64,000 bases of DNA from Paenisporosarcina macmurdoensis (GTDB lineage Bacteria > Bacillota > Bacilli > Bacillales_A > Planococcaceae). The position numbers and the translations under genes are program-made. The stretch spans positions 62,001 through 126,000 of the forward strand of contig NZ_JBHSRI010000025.1 in NCBI RefSeq assembly GCF_042658845.1, written 5' to 3'. This document shows, piece by piece, positions 25,801-35,951 of this stretch; positions within the stretch are counted from its first letter, which is position 1, and each line of letters begins with the position of its first letter. The notes beneath the pieces were generated by a model. The model had not been told where the DNA came from. It did no database searches and saw nothing but the letters and a program-made list of their open reading frames with translations.

Positions 25801-26820
25801 ATGGAACGATGGGTTGAGAAACTATTTACGGAGGATGTGCTGAAAGAAGCATCCTCTCGCTACGGAGCGAATGCATCTGATGCTAAAAAGCTAGGAGATT
25901 TCGAGAATTATGTCTATGAAGTGGAGCGAGATGGTAGACCTTTTATTTTGAGATTGACGCACTCCTCGCATCGCTCGAAGAAAGAACTAGAAGGTGAACT
26001 GAAGTGGATTAACTACCTTCATGGGCACGACATTCAGGTGTCACTTGTGCATCCTTCTAAAAATGGAGAGCTTGTGGAGGTGTTGCCGGTAGATGATTCA
26101 TTCTTTTATGTCTGCTTGTTCGACAAGGCGCCGGGGACCTCAATTAAAATGAATAGTCCTGAATTCGGACCTGAGCTGTTTAGGAAATGGGGAGCCATTA
26201 CAGCGAATATGCACGTAGTAACGGAGAATTATCATAGTGCTGAAACGGAACGACTGCGATGGGATGAAGATGATTTAATTGAGCTTGAAAAATTTATCGA
26301 TCCTATTAAAGACGAAATGATTATTGAAGGTAACCGACAACTTGTCGCTACTATCCAACAGTTACCGCAAACAAAGGAAACATTCGGGTTAATTCATTCA
26401 GACATACATATGGGCAATTTCTTTTATGAAGATGGGAATATACATGTGTTTGACTTCGATGACTCGATGTATTTTTATTTCGTCAGTGATATCGCGATTC
26501 CGCTATATTACTCAACTTGGTGGAAATATCGGGAAGAAACACTCGAAAAGCGTTCAGCATTCGGGGCAGAATTCCTTACACATTTCTTGAAAGGTTATGT
26601 CAGTGTTCGACCCATGAATCTAGAATGGCTAGAACGCTTGCCACTATTCTTGAAGTTGCGTGATTACACCCTTTACGGTGTGTTCCATAAGAAAATGGAC
26701 CTTTCAATTGGGCATGAGCAGGAAAACAAGCTGGTAGCGGGTATCCGGGAACGTCTTATAAGCAATGAACCAATGGTCGACTTGAATTACGGAGAGATTT
26801 TGGGAAAATTGACTGTCTAA
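25801..26820 (+). CDS. APH/choline-kinase-like phosphotransferase
   Basis: 339 residues of the phosphotransferase enzyme family. Visible parts: N-lobe FENYVYEVERDGRPFILRLTH, hinge LFDKAPGT, catalytic loop LIHSDIHMGNFF with the active Asp, and FDFDDSMY as the metal-binding motif. Family members phosphorylate aminoglycosides, homoserine, choline or spore/coat-related substrates; the acceptor here is not predictable and I do not call it a resistance gene. Strong ribosome-binding site at 25787-25793. Confidence 0.8.
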   Translation: MERWVEKLFTEDVLKEASSRYGANASDAKKLGDFENYVYEVERDGRPFILRLTHSSHRSKKELEGELKWINYLHGHDIQVSLVHPSKNGELVEVLPVDDSFFYVCLFDKAPGTSIKMNSPEFGPELFRKWGAITANMHVVTENYHSAETERLRWDEDDLIELEKFIDPIKDEMIIEGNRQLVATIQQLPQTKETFGLIHSDIHMGNFFYEDGNIHVFDFDDSMYFYFVSDIAIPLYYSTWWKYREETLEKRSAFGAEFLTHFLKGYVSVRPMNLEWLERLPLFLKLRDYTLYGVFHKKMDLSIGHEQENKLVAGIRERLISNEPMVDLNYGEILGKLTV

Positions 26821-27079
26821 AGACGACATTTTTTAACAGCAAATAAAATTAGACAGAATAATACAAAAAAATGTGTATTTAGGACTTAACTTCTTATATA
26901 ATTGAAATAATGATTAAAAGTGTCAAATGTAAATTATTTGAAAGGATGTGGATACTTAGCTAGAGGGCTGCAGTAGATCTGAAGTGCGCCACTTAGTTAA
27001 AAAATAACCCTAATACCTAATAGATTGACGTTAACAATATGCACTTGTATTTATAAAATTTATCATTGGGGGTTATTGT

Positions 27080-27541
27080 ATGAAGAAAATTTTTACAATT
27101 CTATTAACAGTATCATTATTTTTGGGGTTAAGCACGAGTGTATTTGCCTCAAGTAATGAAGATTATACTAAAGGAATTCAATTAATTGAACTGGCTAATC
27201 TATCTATTGATGAGATGATTGCGCAAGGTGTAGCAGAAGCAGATGAATTACAGGGAAATTTTCTGATCGAACTTGGTAAAGTAGAAGCTATGCTAGAGAG
27301 TGCTACCGATGATAAACAAGTAGCGAAGTTAAATGAAGAAAAAGGCAAATTAAATACAAAATATAATGAAAAACTTGATGAAATCATCGAGCGTGTTTAT
27401 GAAGAGACACTACAACTATCAAATGAAACATTAGCGAAAGCTGCGGAATATGGCGTTATGGCTGAATGTAGCTGGGTGTTAGTAGAATTTGCTGATAGAT
27501 CCGTATTGATTGATCCTCTTAGAATTGTGGGAGAGTACTAG
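27080..27541 (+). CDS. Secreted hypothetical protein, 153 aa
   Basis: A clear signal peptide (MKKIFTILLTVSLFLGLSTSVFA, cleavage after the final A of VFA) is followed by a mostly helical, acidic mature part (about 40-120) and a C-terminal ECSWVLVEFADRSVLIDPLRIVG strand region. No family recognised. GGGGG ribosome-binding site at 27067-27071; its own terminator follows. Confidence 0.75.
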   Translation: MKKIFTILLTVSLFLGLSTSVFASSNEDYTKGIQLIELANLSIDEMIAQGVAEADELQGNFLIELGKVEAMLESATDDKQVAKLNEEKGKLNTKYNEKLDEIIERVYEETLQLSNETLAKAAEYGVMAECSWVLVEFADRSVLIDPLRIVGEY

Positions 27542-27570
27542 TAAATACTAATAATTAGCATTAGAATAAA

Positions 27571-27597
27571 AAAGAGTTCTACCTAGAACTCTTTTTT
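27571..27597 (+). terminator. Terminator of the secreted-protein gene
   Basis: AAAGAGTTCT (27571-27580) pairs with AGAACTCTTT (27585-27594), followed by T's. Confidence 0.9.
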
Positions 27598-27620
27598 ATA
27601 TACGTATTTGGGGTGAAAAG

Positions 27621-28538
27621 GTGAGAGGATTTAAGATTGGGAAAAAGGGTTCGTCTCTGGAAAGAGTTAAATTTAATAATAATGATATTAGCTTATTAAC
27701 TCGTGGAGACGGGACAGAAGTATTGTTACAATCAATTGAAAAAGATAAATTGTTTTATATTTATCCTTCTGATAACCCGGAGGTTATGGAATTTTATCTT
27801 ATCCTATCCGGAGAAGTCGTTTGCGAAGTTGATAACCAAAAGGTATTTTTAGGTCCCCAAGATTATTTCTCAGCTAAAGGTCTACTTGGTCCTATTCACT
27901 TTACTACATTGTCAAATGTTACTTTGCTTTGGGTTACTACGGAACCTATATTTGATTCGGTGAGAAATCAAATATCTTCTCTTATGGACATAGTAAAGAA
28001 AGTGGAATTAAAAGATAACTATACATATAGGCACAGTGATCGCGTAGCTAATAACGCAGTGAAAATTGCCAAAAAATTGAATTTGAATACTGACCAAGTC
28101 CATAATATTAATACCGCATCATTTTTACATGATATTGGGAAAATAAATATTCCTGAAGATATTTTAAATAAACCATCTTTTCTTACGGAGGAAGAATTTT
28201 CTATTGTGAAAAAGCATCCCGTTGATGGAGTTGAAATCGTTAAAGGAAGTAATTATGAAGGCATCACGCCTATCATTGAACAACACCATGAACGTTTAAA
28301 CGGGAGTGGCTATCCATACGGGTTAATAGGTGATCAAATCCTTTTGGAATCCCGCATTATCGCAGTTAGTGATTCGTTTGACGCGATGACAGAAGATCGT
28401 CCTTACCGGAAAGCATTTGAACCCCAGTTTGCACTAAATGAAATTAAAAAGCTCGTGGGTACTCATTATGACAAGCAAGTCGTAGAGGCATTTGAAGAGG
28501 TATTAAAAGATGATGGGAAAATCCCTCACATAAGTTAA
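27621..28538 (+). CDS. Cupin / HD-GYP fusion, predicted cyclic-di-GMP phosphodiesterase
   Basis: 305 residues. The N-terminal 115 form a cupin-like sensor (MEFYLILSGEVVCEV, FLGPQDYFSAKGLLGPIHF). Residues about 125-300 are an HD-GYP domain with HSDRVANNAVKIA, the HD pair in FLHDIGKINIP, HH-x-E-R-x-NGSGYP in EQHHERLNGSGYPYG, and DSFDAMTEDRPYR. HD-GYP enzymes hydrolyse cyclic-di-GMP to GMP. The cupin half probably senses a small molecule; it lacks a recognisable set of metal-binding His, so a ligand cannot be named. GTG start after GGGGTGAAAAG. Confidence 0.85.
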   Translation: MRGFKIGKKGSSLERVKFNNNDISLLTRGDGTEVLLQSIEKDKLFYIYPSDNPEVMEFYLILSGEVVCEVDNQKVFLGPQDYFSAKGLLGPIHFTTLSNVTLLWVTTEPIFDSVRNQISSLMDIVKKVELKDNYTYRHSDRVANNAVKIAKKLNLNTDQVHNINTASFLHDIGKINIPEDILNKPSFLTEEEFSIVKKHPVDGVEIVKGSNYEGITPIIEQHHERLNGSGYPYGLIGDQILLESRIIAVSDSFDAMTEDRPYRKAFEPQFALNEIKKLVGTHYDKQVVEAFEEVLKDDGKIPHIS

Positions 28539-28553
28539 CAGAGCATATTATTT

Positions 28554-28594
28554 AGAAGCATTTAAAGAGTCAAAATCCCTTTAATGCTTCTTTT
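28554..28594 (+). terminator. Terminator of the HD-GYP gene
   Basis: AGAAGCATTTAAAG (28554-28567) pairs with CTTTAATGCTTCT (28579-28591) with one bulge, followed by T's. Confidence 0.8.
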
Positions 28595-28629
28595 ATTTGT
28601 GAAAAATAATGGGGTGAAGGTGAGTTTGG

Positions 28630-29445
28630 ATGAGCAACGTAATTAATTACTACAGTAATTTCGACGAATGGGGAAGACTTGATCGAGAACCTATCGAATT
28701 TCAAGTGAACTCACACTTTATCAAAAAATATTTGCCCACAAAAGGTCATGTGTTGGATAACGGCGCTGGTCCAGGGAAATATGCTATGGGATTAGCAAAA
28801 GAGGGCTATACAGTAACTGTGACAGATTTAACGCCAAAATTAGTCGGAATTGCTGAAAGAAAAGCACAGGAACTCGATTTAACTGAACAATTTAATGGAT
28901 TCTATGTTGCTGATGCTAGAGATCTAAGTGACATTAAAGATGATCAGTTTGATGCGTCTTTAATGCTTGGTCCTATGTATCATTTACAGGAAGAGAACGA
29001 TCAGATTAAAGCAGTAAAAGAATTAAATCGCGTAACAAAAAAAAACGGAATTGTTTTTGTGGCCTTTATGTCGAGAACCAAACACATTTTTTCATCTCTC
29101 ATGTCTCCAGAAAACTGGAAACCTCATAATAATATGGACTCGATCACTCAATTTTCTAAGACAGGGTGTTTTAACCACGCAGATGAAAATCGTTTTACAG
29201 GTGCTTATTATTTTAATATTGATGACATTCAACCGTTTATGGAAAGGCAAGGCTTTGAAACCTTGGAATTGATCGGTTCAAATGTAGGTGCAATTTTAAA
29301 TAATGACCATTGGAATTACTGGAGAGACAAGGGAGAACAAGAGGTAGAAAAAATAATACAGCTACTTATTGAAAAAGCAGGAGATCCTTATATTCTTGGA
29401 CAATCTTCTCACCTACTTTACATAGGTAGGAAAAAAGAAAAGTAA
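28630..29445 (+). CDS. Class I SAM-dependent methyltransferase
   Basis: 271 residues. Motif I VLDNGAGPGKYAMGLAKEGY binds SAM, the acidic residue after strand 2 is in TVTDLTP, and motif II/III regions are FYVADARDLSD and FDASLMLGPMYHL. C-terminal part has a FMERQGFETLELIGSN strand-helix. Small-molecule methyltransferase type; acceptor unknown. Single gene with terminator. Confidence 0.8.
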   Translation: MSNVINYYSNFDEWGRLDREPIEFQVNSHFIKKYLPTKGHVLDNGAGPGKYAMGLAKEGYTVTVTDLTPKLVGIAERKAQELDLTEQFNGFYVADARDLSDIKDDQFDASLMLGPMYHLQEENDQIKAVKELNRVTKKNGIVFVAFMSRTKHIFSSLMSPENWKPHNNMDSITQFSKTGCFNHADENRFTGAYYFNIDDIQPFMERQGFETLELIGSNVGAILNNDHWNYWRDKGEQEVEKIIQLLIEKAGDPYILGQSSHLLYIGRKKEK

Positions 29446-29460
29446 ATTTCTACATATACA

Positions 29461-29491
29461 AAAACCCTTCACTACAAAGTGAGGGTTTTTT
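29461..29491 (+). terminator. Terminator of the methyltransferase gene
   Basis: AAAACCCTTCACT (29461-29473) pairs with AGTGAGGGTTTT (29478-29489) with one bulged T, followed by T's. Confidence 0.8.
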
Positions 29492-29671
29492 GTTTTGCAT
29501 AAATGATGATTTTTTATAATATATTTAATGTTAAGATATTTTGTTTGAATTAGATAGGAAAGCTTGTTCTTGCTAGGGATTAACCGAGTAATTAGAGGAT
29601 AACTCAATAAAATTGGTAGCGTTTTCATTCACTAATACCTATAAAAATACAAATTATTTTTTATCAGAATT

Positions 29672-29700
29672 TTATGTTAAAGACGTTTTTATGATATACT
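29672..29700 (+). promoter_or_regulatory. Candidate SigA promoter of the glutamate synthase operon
   Basis: TTATGT (29672-29677), 17-base spacer, extended -10 TGATATACT (29692-29700). It leaves an 85-base leader. The gltC regulator gene that often adjoins this operon in Bacillus is not present in the window, so the regulator binding here is unknown. Confidence 0.5.
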
Positions 29701-29785
29701 AATTCAAAATTGATAGTGAACTGTGAAGAATCCCTTCATGAAAAATGAACAACTTTCAGCAGATTACTAGAGAGGGGACGTTGTC

Positions 29786-32700
29786 ATGTCAAAGAATGGA
29801 TACCCTGTTTCGCAAGGTTTATACGATCCTGAGCAAGAGCACGAAGCTTGTGGGATTGGAATGATTGCAAATATTAATGGTAAGCAGACACATAGTATCG
29901 TTCAACACGCGGTTACCATCTTATGTAATATGGAGCATCGAGGAGGTCAATCTTCTGATACAAGCACAGGGGATGGGGCCGGTATTTTAACGCAAATTCC
30001 ACATCGTTTCTTCCAAAAACAATGTGAGAAAGAAAACATCTATTTGCCGAGTGCTGGCGATTATGGTGTTGGAATGGTGTTTTTACCAAAAGATCACGAC
30101 ACTCGAATGAAAAGCAAAGAAGTTTTTGAACGAATTATAGCTGAAGAAGGCCAAATATTTCTAGGCTGGCGTCCTGTTCCAATTAATGATTCATTTGTTG
30201 GGAAAGTGGCATCGAAAACAAAGCCAACGATTAGACAAGTTTTTATAAAAGTAAGCGAAGATATTAAAAACCAATTAGATTTTGAGCGCAAACTTTACAT
30301 TATTCGAAAACGTATTGAGAAAGAGATTGCAAGTATGGAAGGGTATGAAGATGTTTACATCAGTAGTTTATCTACGCGTACCATTGTCTACAAAGGCATG
30401 TTGATTCCCGAACAACTCGATTCGTTTTACATCGATCTAAACCATCCTGACTATAAATCCGCACTAGCACTCGTGCATTCCCGTTTTAGTACCAATACCT
30501 TCCCGAGCTGGAAGCGAGCACACCCTAATCGTTATACCATCCACAATGGAGAATTTAATACGTTACGAGGCAACGTTAACTGGATGCGCGCACGTGAGCA
30601 AATGTGTGAATCTGAATTTTTTAATTCTGAAGATTTACAAAAAGTGTTACCTGTCATCGATTCGGACGGCAGTGACTCATCTATGTTTGATAACTGCTTC
30701 GAGTTTTTACACCTATCTGGACGTTCCCTGGCACATACAGCCATGATGATGGTACCTGAGCCTTGGGCAAATGATAAAAACATCAAAGAAGAAAAACGCG
30801 ATTTTTATGAATATCATAGTACGTTAATGGAGCCATGGGATGGCCCTGCTGCCCTCGTATTCACTGACGGAAATCAAATTGCAGCGTGTCTGGATCGCAA
30901 TGGATTAAGACCGGCTCGTTATTATGTAACGAAAAGCGGCATGATTGTTCTAGGTTCTGAAGTAGGAGCCTTGGATATTTTCGCAGATGATATTGAATAT
31001 AAAGAAAGACTAGCACCAGGCAAAATTCTTCTAGTCGATTTGGAAAAAGGAACGATTATTCCAGATGATGAAGTTAAACTTCAAATTGCGTCAGAACAAC
31101 CATATAAAGAATGGCTTACTAATATGACGGATTTAGAAGATATTCCAGAGGCGCTTGAGCAACCCCCAGTCCATGTCGGGGAACAGCTATTAAAGCAACA
31201 ATTAGCGTTTGGTTATACTCGAGAAGAACTAAATAAAATCATTAAACCTCTTGTGACTGAAGGGAAAGATCCGGTCGGCTCAATGGGTTATGATTCACCA
31301 CTGGCTGTGTTATCTAAAAAACCTCAATTGCTGTACAACTACTTTAAACAGTTATTTGCACAAGTAACGAATCCACCAATCGATGCGATTCGTGAGAAAA
31401 TCATTACGATGACTGATACAACTATAGGTGCTGAAGGAAACTTGGTTAATCCAACTCAAGTTAGCTGTAGGCATATTCGACTTAAAACGCCTGTACTAAC
31501 AAACAGTCAATTAGAAAAAATTCGCATACAAAAATTAGATGGATTTAAAACGATGACGTTCTCTACCCTTTTTGAAGCAAAAGAGGGCGAAAATAACATG
31601 GAAAAAGCTCTCGATAGTTTGTTTGAGAAAGCTGATAAGGCAGTAGAAGACGGCACGACTCTGTTGATTTTATCTGATCGTAGTGTGACTGAACATCAAG
31701 CGGCAATTCCAGCGCTTCTAGCTGTTTCTGGGTTACATCACCATTTGATTCGTCAAGGAACTCGAACGAAAGTCAGCATATTGCTTGAATCGGGTGAAGT
31801 GAGAGAAGTGCATCACTTTGCGACGCTTCTGGGTTATGGAGCTGAAGGAATTAATCCTTATTTAGCGTTTGATTCTATTCGCGACTTGATAGATAAAGGC
31901 GAAATTAACATCGAATCATTCGATAAAGCGGTTGGAAAGTATATGTATTCAGTAACAGACGGTGTCATTAAAATTCTCTCTAAAATAGGGATTTCAACGA
32001 TTCAAAGTTATCGAGGAGCTCAGATTTTTGAAGCGGTAGGGATTCATATGGATGTGATTGATAAATATTTCACACGAACATCATCACGTTTAGGTGGAAT
32101 TGGCATCAATATGATTGAAAAAGAAGTGCTCATGCGTCATGAAATGGCATTTGGTGAAAATCGAGGAAGCAATCAAACGTTAGACTCGGGAGATGAATTC
32201 CAATACCGTGCAAACGGTGAAGATCATCAATACAACCCAAGTACGATTCACACCCTCCAAAATGCTTGTCGAACAAATAACTATGACGTCTTTAAGAAAT
32301 ATACGAAAATGTTGACGGATGAAACAACAAACTTACAATCGCTCCGTGGACTCTTGAAATTTAAAAAGCTAGCATCAGTGCCAATTGAAGAAGTTGAATC
32401 CGTTGAGGCTATTTGTCGACGTTTCAAAACCGGTGCTATGTCATATGGTTCTATTTCTAAAGAAGCACATGAAGCTTTAGCAGTTGCTATGAATCGTGTC
32501 GGAGGAAGAAGTAACACAGGTGAAGGTGGAGAAGATATCGATCGTTTTACACCAGACCCAAATGGCGATTCAAGACGTAGTTCAATCAAGCAAGTGGCAT
32601 CTGGTCGCTTTGGTGTAACAAGTCATTACCTTGTCAATGCAGATGAGATTCAAATTAAGGTGGCACAAGGGGCAAAACCTGGTGAAGGTGGACATCTTCC

Positions 32701-34372
32701 TGGGAAAAAAGTGTATCCATGGATTGCAGAAGTGCGTGGTTCAACCCCTGGTGTGGAACTAATTTCACCACCACCACATCACGATATTTATTCAATCGAA
32801 GATCTTGCTGAACTGATTTATAATTTGAAAAATGCTAATCCAAGAGCACGTGTTAGCGTTAAATTAGTATCTGCTGTAGGTGTCGGAACGATTGCAGCCG
32901 GTGTTGCAAAAGGGCGAGCAGACCTAGTACTAATCAGTGGCTATGACGGAGGAACAGGTGCAGCGCCTCGAACGAGTTTGAAGCATACGGGTTTACCATG
33001 GGAGATTGGTTTAGCAGAAACTCATCAGACACTTCTGTTAAATGGCCTTCGTGACCGTATAGTCATCGAAACAGATGGCAAAATGATGACAGGAAGAGAT
33101 GTGGTATTAGCCACATTGCTAGGAGCTGAAGAGTATGGATTCTCAACAGCACCGCTTGTTGTACTTGGCTGTGTGATGATGCGAGTTTGCCATTTAGATA
33201 CTTGTCCAGTTGGTATTGCGACTCAGAACCCTGAGTTACGTAAGAAGTTTACAGGGGATGCGGAACATGTTGCTAACTTCATGCGTTTTATTGCAACTGA
33301 AACGAGAGAGCTTATGGCTGAACTTGGTTTTAGAACGATAAACGAAATGGTTGGACGTACAGATGCTCTTGAAGTAAACGAAGCGATAGATCATTGGAAA
33401 GCGAAAGACATCGACCTATCAGCCCTACTTTATTCACCGGATCTGCCAGCTAAAGTAGGACGTTATCATTCTCGCGATCAAGATCATGAATTAGAGAAAA
33501 CGCTCGATTTCCAAGAACTGATTCCAATTTGTAAAAACGCAATCGAAAAACAGGAACCTGTCGAGTTTACAACGGCTATTCGTAATATTAACCGTGTAAC
33601 AGGAACGATGCTCGGTAGTGAAATAACGAGACGCTACGGCGAAAAAGGGTTGCCTGAAGATACGATTCGTTTAACGCTTAAAGGGTCTGCTGGTCAAAGT
33701 TTTGGTGCATTTATTCCCCGGGGAATAACGCTCAGATTAGTCGGAGATTCAAATGACTTTGTTGGAAAAGGGTTGTCTGGAGGGAAAATAATTGTCCATC
33801 CAGATCCAGTTGTTACTTTCCAACCTGAGAAAAACATCATTATTGGGAACGTTGCTTTCTACGGAGCATCCGCTGGAGAAGCTTACATCCAAGGAATCGC
33901 AGGAGAGCGTTTCTGCGTCCGTAACAGCGGGGCAAACGTGGTAGTTGAAGGTGTAGGTGACCATGGCTGTGAATATATGACGGGCGGGAAAGTCGTCGTT
34001 CTAGGTTCAACTGGAAGAAACTTTGCTGCAGGAATGTCGGGTGGGGTCGCGTATGTCTTTGATGAAGACGGATCATTTAACTCAAAATGTAATGCAGAAC
34101 TTGTTCATATCCAACCTATAGAAAATAAAGAAGAATTAAAGGACGTATACAATATGATCGAAAAGCATGTGGCCTATACGAATAGTGGGCACGGCAAACG
34201 TATTTTGACTTACTGGGAAAAGTATTCTTCCCAATTCGTGCGTGTAATACCGAAATCTTACTTGAAAATTAATGATCGAATTAAAGCGCTTCAAGATAGC
34301 GGATTAACCAAATTTGATGCACAAATGACTGCGTTTGATGAGAGCAACAAAGAATTTGAAGCAGCAAAATAA
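29786..34372 (+). CDS. gltB: Glutamate synthase (NADPH) large subunit
   Basis: 1,528 residues, full length for the bacterial alpha subunit (called gltA in Bacillus subtilis). A 21-residue propeptide precedes the Ntn glutaminase nucleophile Cys22 (EHEACGIG). The FMN-binding synthase domain follows the central domain. The 3Fe-4S ligands lie in CVMMRVCHLDTCPVG, and the C-terminal beta-helix repeats (GGKIIVHP, GGKVVVLG, GGVAYVFDEDG) close the protein. The enzyme transfers the glutamine amide to 2-oxoglutarate, giving two glutamate. It works as a complex with the small subunit encoded 22 bases downstream. Confidence 0.97.
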   Translation: MSKNGYPVSQGLYDPEQEHEACGIGMIANINGKQTHSIVQHAVTILCNMEHRGGQSSDTSTGDGAGILTQIPHRFFQKQCEKENIYLPSAGDYGVGMVFLPKDHDTRMKSKEVFERIIAEEGQIFLGWRPVPINDSFVGKVASKTKPTIRQVFIKVSEDIKNQLDFERKLYIIRKRIEKEIASMEGYEDVYISSLSTRTIVYKGMLIPEQLDSFYIDLNHPDYKSALALVHSRFSTNTFPSWKRAHPNRYTIHNGEFNTLRGNVNWMRAREQMCESEFFNSEDLQKVLPVIDSDGSDSSMFDNCFEFLHLSGRSLAHTAMMMVPEPWANDKNIKEEKRDFYEYHSTLMEPWDGPAALVFTDGNQIAACLDRNGLRPARYYVTKSGMIVLGSEVGALDIFADDIEYKERLAPGKILLVDLEKGTIIPDDEVKLQIASEQPYKEWLTNMTDLEDIPEALEQPPVHVGEQLLKQQLAFGYTREELNKIIKPLVTEGKDPVGSMGYDSPLAVLSKKPQLLYNYFKQLFAQVTNPPIDAIREKIITMTDTTIGAEGNLVNPTQVSCRHIRLKTPVLTNSQLEKIRIQKLDGFKTMTFSTLFEAKEGENNMEKALDSLFEKADKAVEDGTTLLILSDRSVTEHQAAIPALLAVSGLHHHLIRQGTRTKVSILLESGEVREVHHFATLLGYGAEGINPYLAFDSIRDLIDKGEINIESFDKAVGKYMYSVTDGVIKILSKIGISTIQSYRGAQIFEAVGIHMDVIDKYFTRTSSRLGGIGINMIEKEVLMRHEMAFGENRGSNQTLDSGDEFQYRANGEDHQYNPSTIHTLQNACRTNNYDVFKKYTKMLTDETTNLQSLRGLLKFKKLASVPIEEVESVEAICRRFKTGAMSYGSISKEAHEALAVAMNRVGGRSNTGEGGEDIDRFTPDPNGDSRRSSIKQVASGRFGVTSHYLVNADEIQIKVAQGAKPGEGGHLPGKKVYPWIAEVRGSTPGVELISPPPHHDIYSIEDLAELIYNLKNANPRARVSVKLVSAVGVGTIAAGVAKGRADLVLISGYDGGTGAAPRTSLKHTGLPWEIGLAETHQTLLLNGLRDRIVIETDGKMMTGRDVVLATLLGAEEYGFSTAPLVVLGCVMMRVCHLDTCPVGIATQNPELRKKFTGDAEHVANFMRFIATETRELMAELGFRTINEMVGRTDALEVNEAIDHWKAKDIDLSALLYSPDLPAKVGRYHSRDQDHELEKTLDFQELIPICKNAIEKQEPVEFTTAIRNINRVTGTMLGSEITRRYGEKGLPEDTIRLTLKGSAGQSFGAFIPRGITLRLVGDSNDFVGKGLSGGKIIVHPDPVVTFQPEKNIIIGNVAFYGASAGEAYIQGIAGERFCVRNSGANVVVEGVGDHGCEYMTGGKVVVLGSTGRNFAAGMSGGVAYVFDEDGSFNSKCNAELVHIQPIENKEELKDVYNMIEKHVAYTNSGHGKRILTYWEKYSSQFVRVIPKSYLKINDRIKALQDSGLTKFDAQMTAFDESNKEFEAAK

Positions 34373-34394
34373 TGACGACTAAAGGAGGGGTGTA

Positions 34395-35882
34395 ATGGGA
34401 AAGCCGACGGGATTTATGGAGTATGAACGTCAATCGCAACGTGAACGCGATCCACTTGAGCGATCAAAGGATTGGAATGACTACACGTCGCCAATGTCGG
34501 AAGCAGAAATTAAACAACAAGGTGCACGTTGTATGGATTGTGGCGTGCCTACTTGCCATACAGGTACTGAAATTAATGGTGTGACAACAGGTTGTCCCGT
34601 CTATCACTTAATACCTGAGTGGAATGACCTCGTCTATCAAGGACAATGGAAAGAAGCATTGAAGCGTGAGCATGAGATGAATAACTTCCCAGAATTCACA
34701 GGTGCAGCTTGTCCAGCACCGTGTGAAGGGGCTTGTGTGCTTGGTATTAACGAGCCTCCTGTTGCCATCCGTACAGTTGAACGTGCCATTATTGAAAAAG
34801 GCTTTGAAGAAGGTTGGGTCATTCCTGAGCCACCAGAAAAACGAACTAGCAAAAAAGTCGCGGTCATTGGGTCAGGACCCGCTGGACTTGCAGCAGCAGC
34901 ACAACTCAATAAAGCGGGCCACTGGGTCACGGTTTTTGAACGTAATGACCGTGTTGGAGGCTTATTGACTTACGGAATCCCTGAAATGAAGTTACCTTAT
35001 GAAATGGTTCAGCGTCGTGTTCAATTGCTTGAGCAAGAAGGAATCACGTTTGTTACAAATACAGAAGTAGGGAAGAACTACCCTATTGAAAAGCTCAATC
35101 AAGAATTTGATTCAACCATTTTATGTGGGGGCGCAACGATACATCGTGATGTTCAAGTCGAGGGTCGCGATTTAAAAGGTATTCATTATGCAATGGATTT
35201 CCTGCATGCCAACACGAAAAGCTTGCTCGACTCAAATCTTAAAGATGGTATGTATTTGTCAGCTAAAGGAAAAAACGTCATTGTCATTGGTGGCGGGGAC
35301 ACGGGAACTGATTGTCTAGCAACTGCAGTCAGACATAATTGCCAGAGCTTAACGCAGTTCGATATTTACGATCAAAAAGGATCAATCCGTGATGAACTTG
35401 GCAACCCATGGCCTCAATACCCGGTGATTCACCGTATTGAGTATGGCCAAAAAGAAGCGGCTAGTAAATTTGGTGAAGATCCACGTGCCTATGCTGTACA
35501 AACTACCAAATTTGTTGGAGATGACAATGGTCATGTAAAAGAAGTGCATACGATTAATGTAAAACTTCGCATCGACCAAGAAGGCAATCGTATCCGTGAA
35601 GAAATACCGGGTACAGAAAAAATATGGCCAGCAGAAATGGTCTTGCTTGCAATTGGATTTAGTGGTCCAGAACAAGGACTTCTACAACAGTTAAACATTG
35701 AAACAAACACAAACTCTACGGTTAAAGCAGAGTATGGAAAGTATGTAACCAATGTTGAAGGGGTCTTTTCAGCCGGTGACATGCGTCGTGGGCAAAGTCT
35801 GATTGTATGGGCAATCAACGAAGGACGTGAAGTAGCGAGAGAATGCGATCGTTACTTGATGGGTGCAACTGTACTGCCTTAA
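34395..35882 (+). CDS. gltD: Glutamate synthase small subunit
   Basis: 495 residues. The N-terminal Cys clusters (CMDCGVPTCH, then GCPVY and CPAPCEGACV) bind two 4Fe-4S centres. An FAD-binding GSGPAGLAAAAQL and an NADPH-binding VIGGGDTGTDC motif follow, with a terminal GVFSAGDMRRGQSLIVWA FAD motif. It supplies electrons from NADPH to the large subunit. Strong GGAGGGG site before ATG 34395. A terminator follows. Confidence 0.97.
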   Translation: MGKPTGFMEYERQSQRERDPLERSKDWNDYTSPMSEAEIKQQGARCMDCGVPTCHTGTEINGVTTGCPVYHLIPEWNDLVYQGQWKEALKREHEMNNFPEFTGAACPAPCEGACVLGINEPPVAIRTVERAIIEKGFEEGWVIPEPPEKRTSKKVAVIGSGPAGLAAAAQLNKAGHWVTVFERNDRVGGLLTYGIPEMKLPYEMVQRRVQLLEQEGITFVTNTEVGKNYPIEKLNQEFDSTILCGGATIHRDVQVEGRDLKGIHYAMDFLHANTKSLLDSNLKDGMYLSAKGKNVIVIGGGDTGTDCLATAVRHNCQSLTQFDIYDQKGSIRDELGNPWPQYPVIHRIEYGQKEAASKFGEDPRAYAVQTTKFVGDDNGHVKEVHTINVKLRIDQEGNRIREEIPGTEKIWPAEMVLLAIGFSGPEQGLLQQLNIETNTNSTVKAEYGKYVTNVEGVFSAGDMRRGQSLIVWAINEGREVARECDRYLMGATVLP

Positions 35883-35910
35883 GAAGAATAAGTGTGGATT
35901 TTGTTCGAAA

Positions 35911-35951
35911 AAAAGTAGTGCCCTTCTTAATTAGAAGGACACTACTTTTTT
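35911..35951 (+). terminator. Terminator of the glutamate synthase operon
   Basis: AAAAGTAGTGCCCTTCT pairs with AGAAGGACACTACTTTT with one mismatch, followed by T's. Confidence 0.9.

Noticed and set aside
25801..26820. Aminoglycoside resistance gene
   Set aside because: The APH fold is shared by many kinases; nothing in the sequence or context points to antibiotic substrates.
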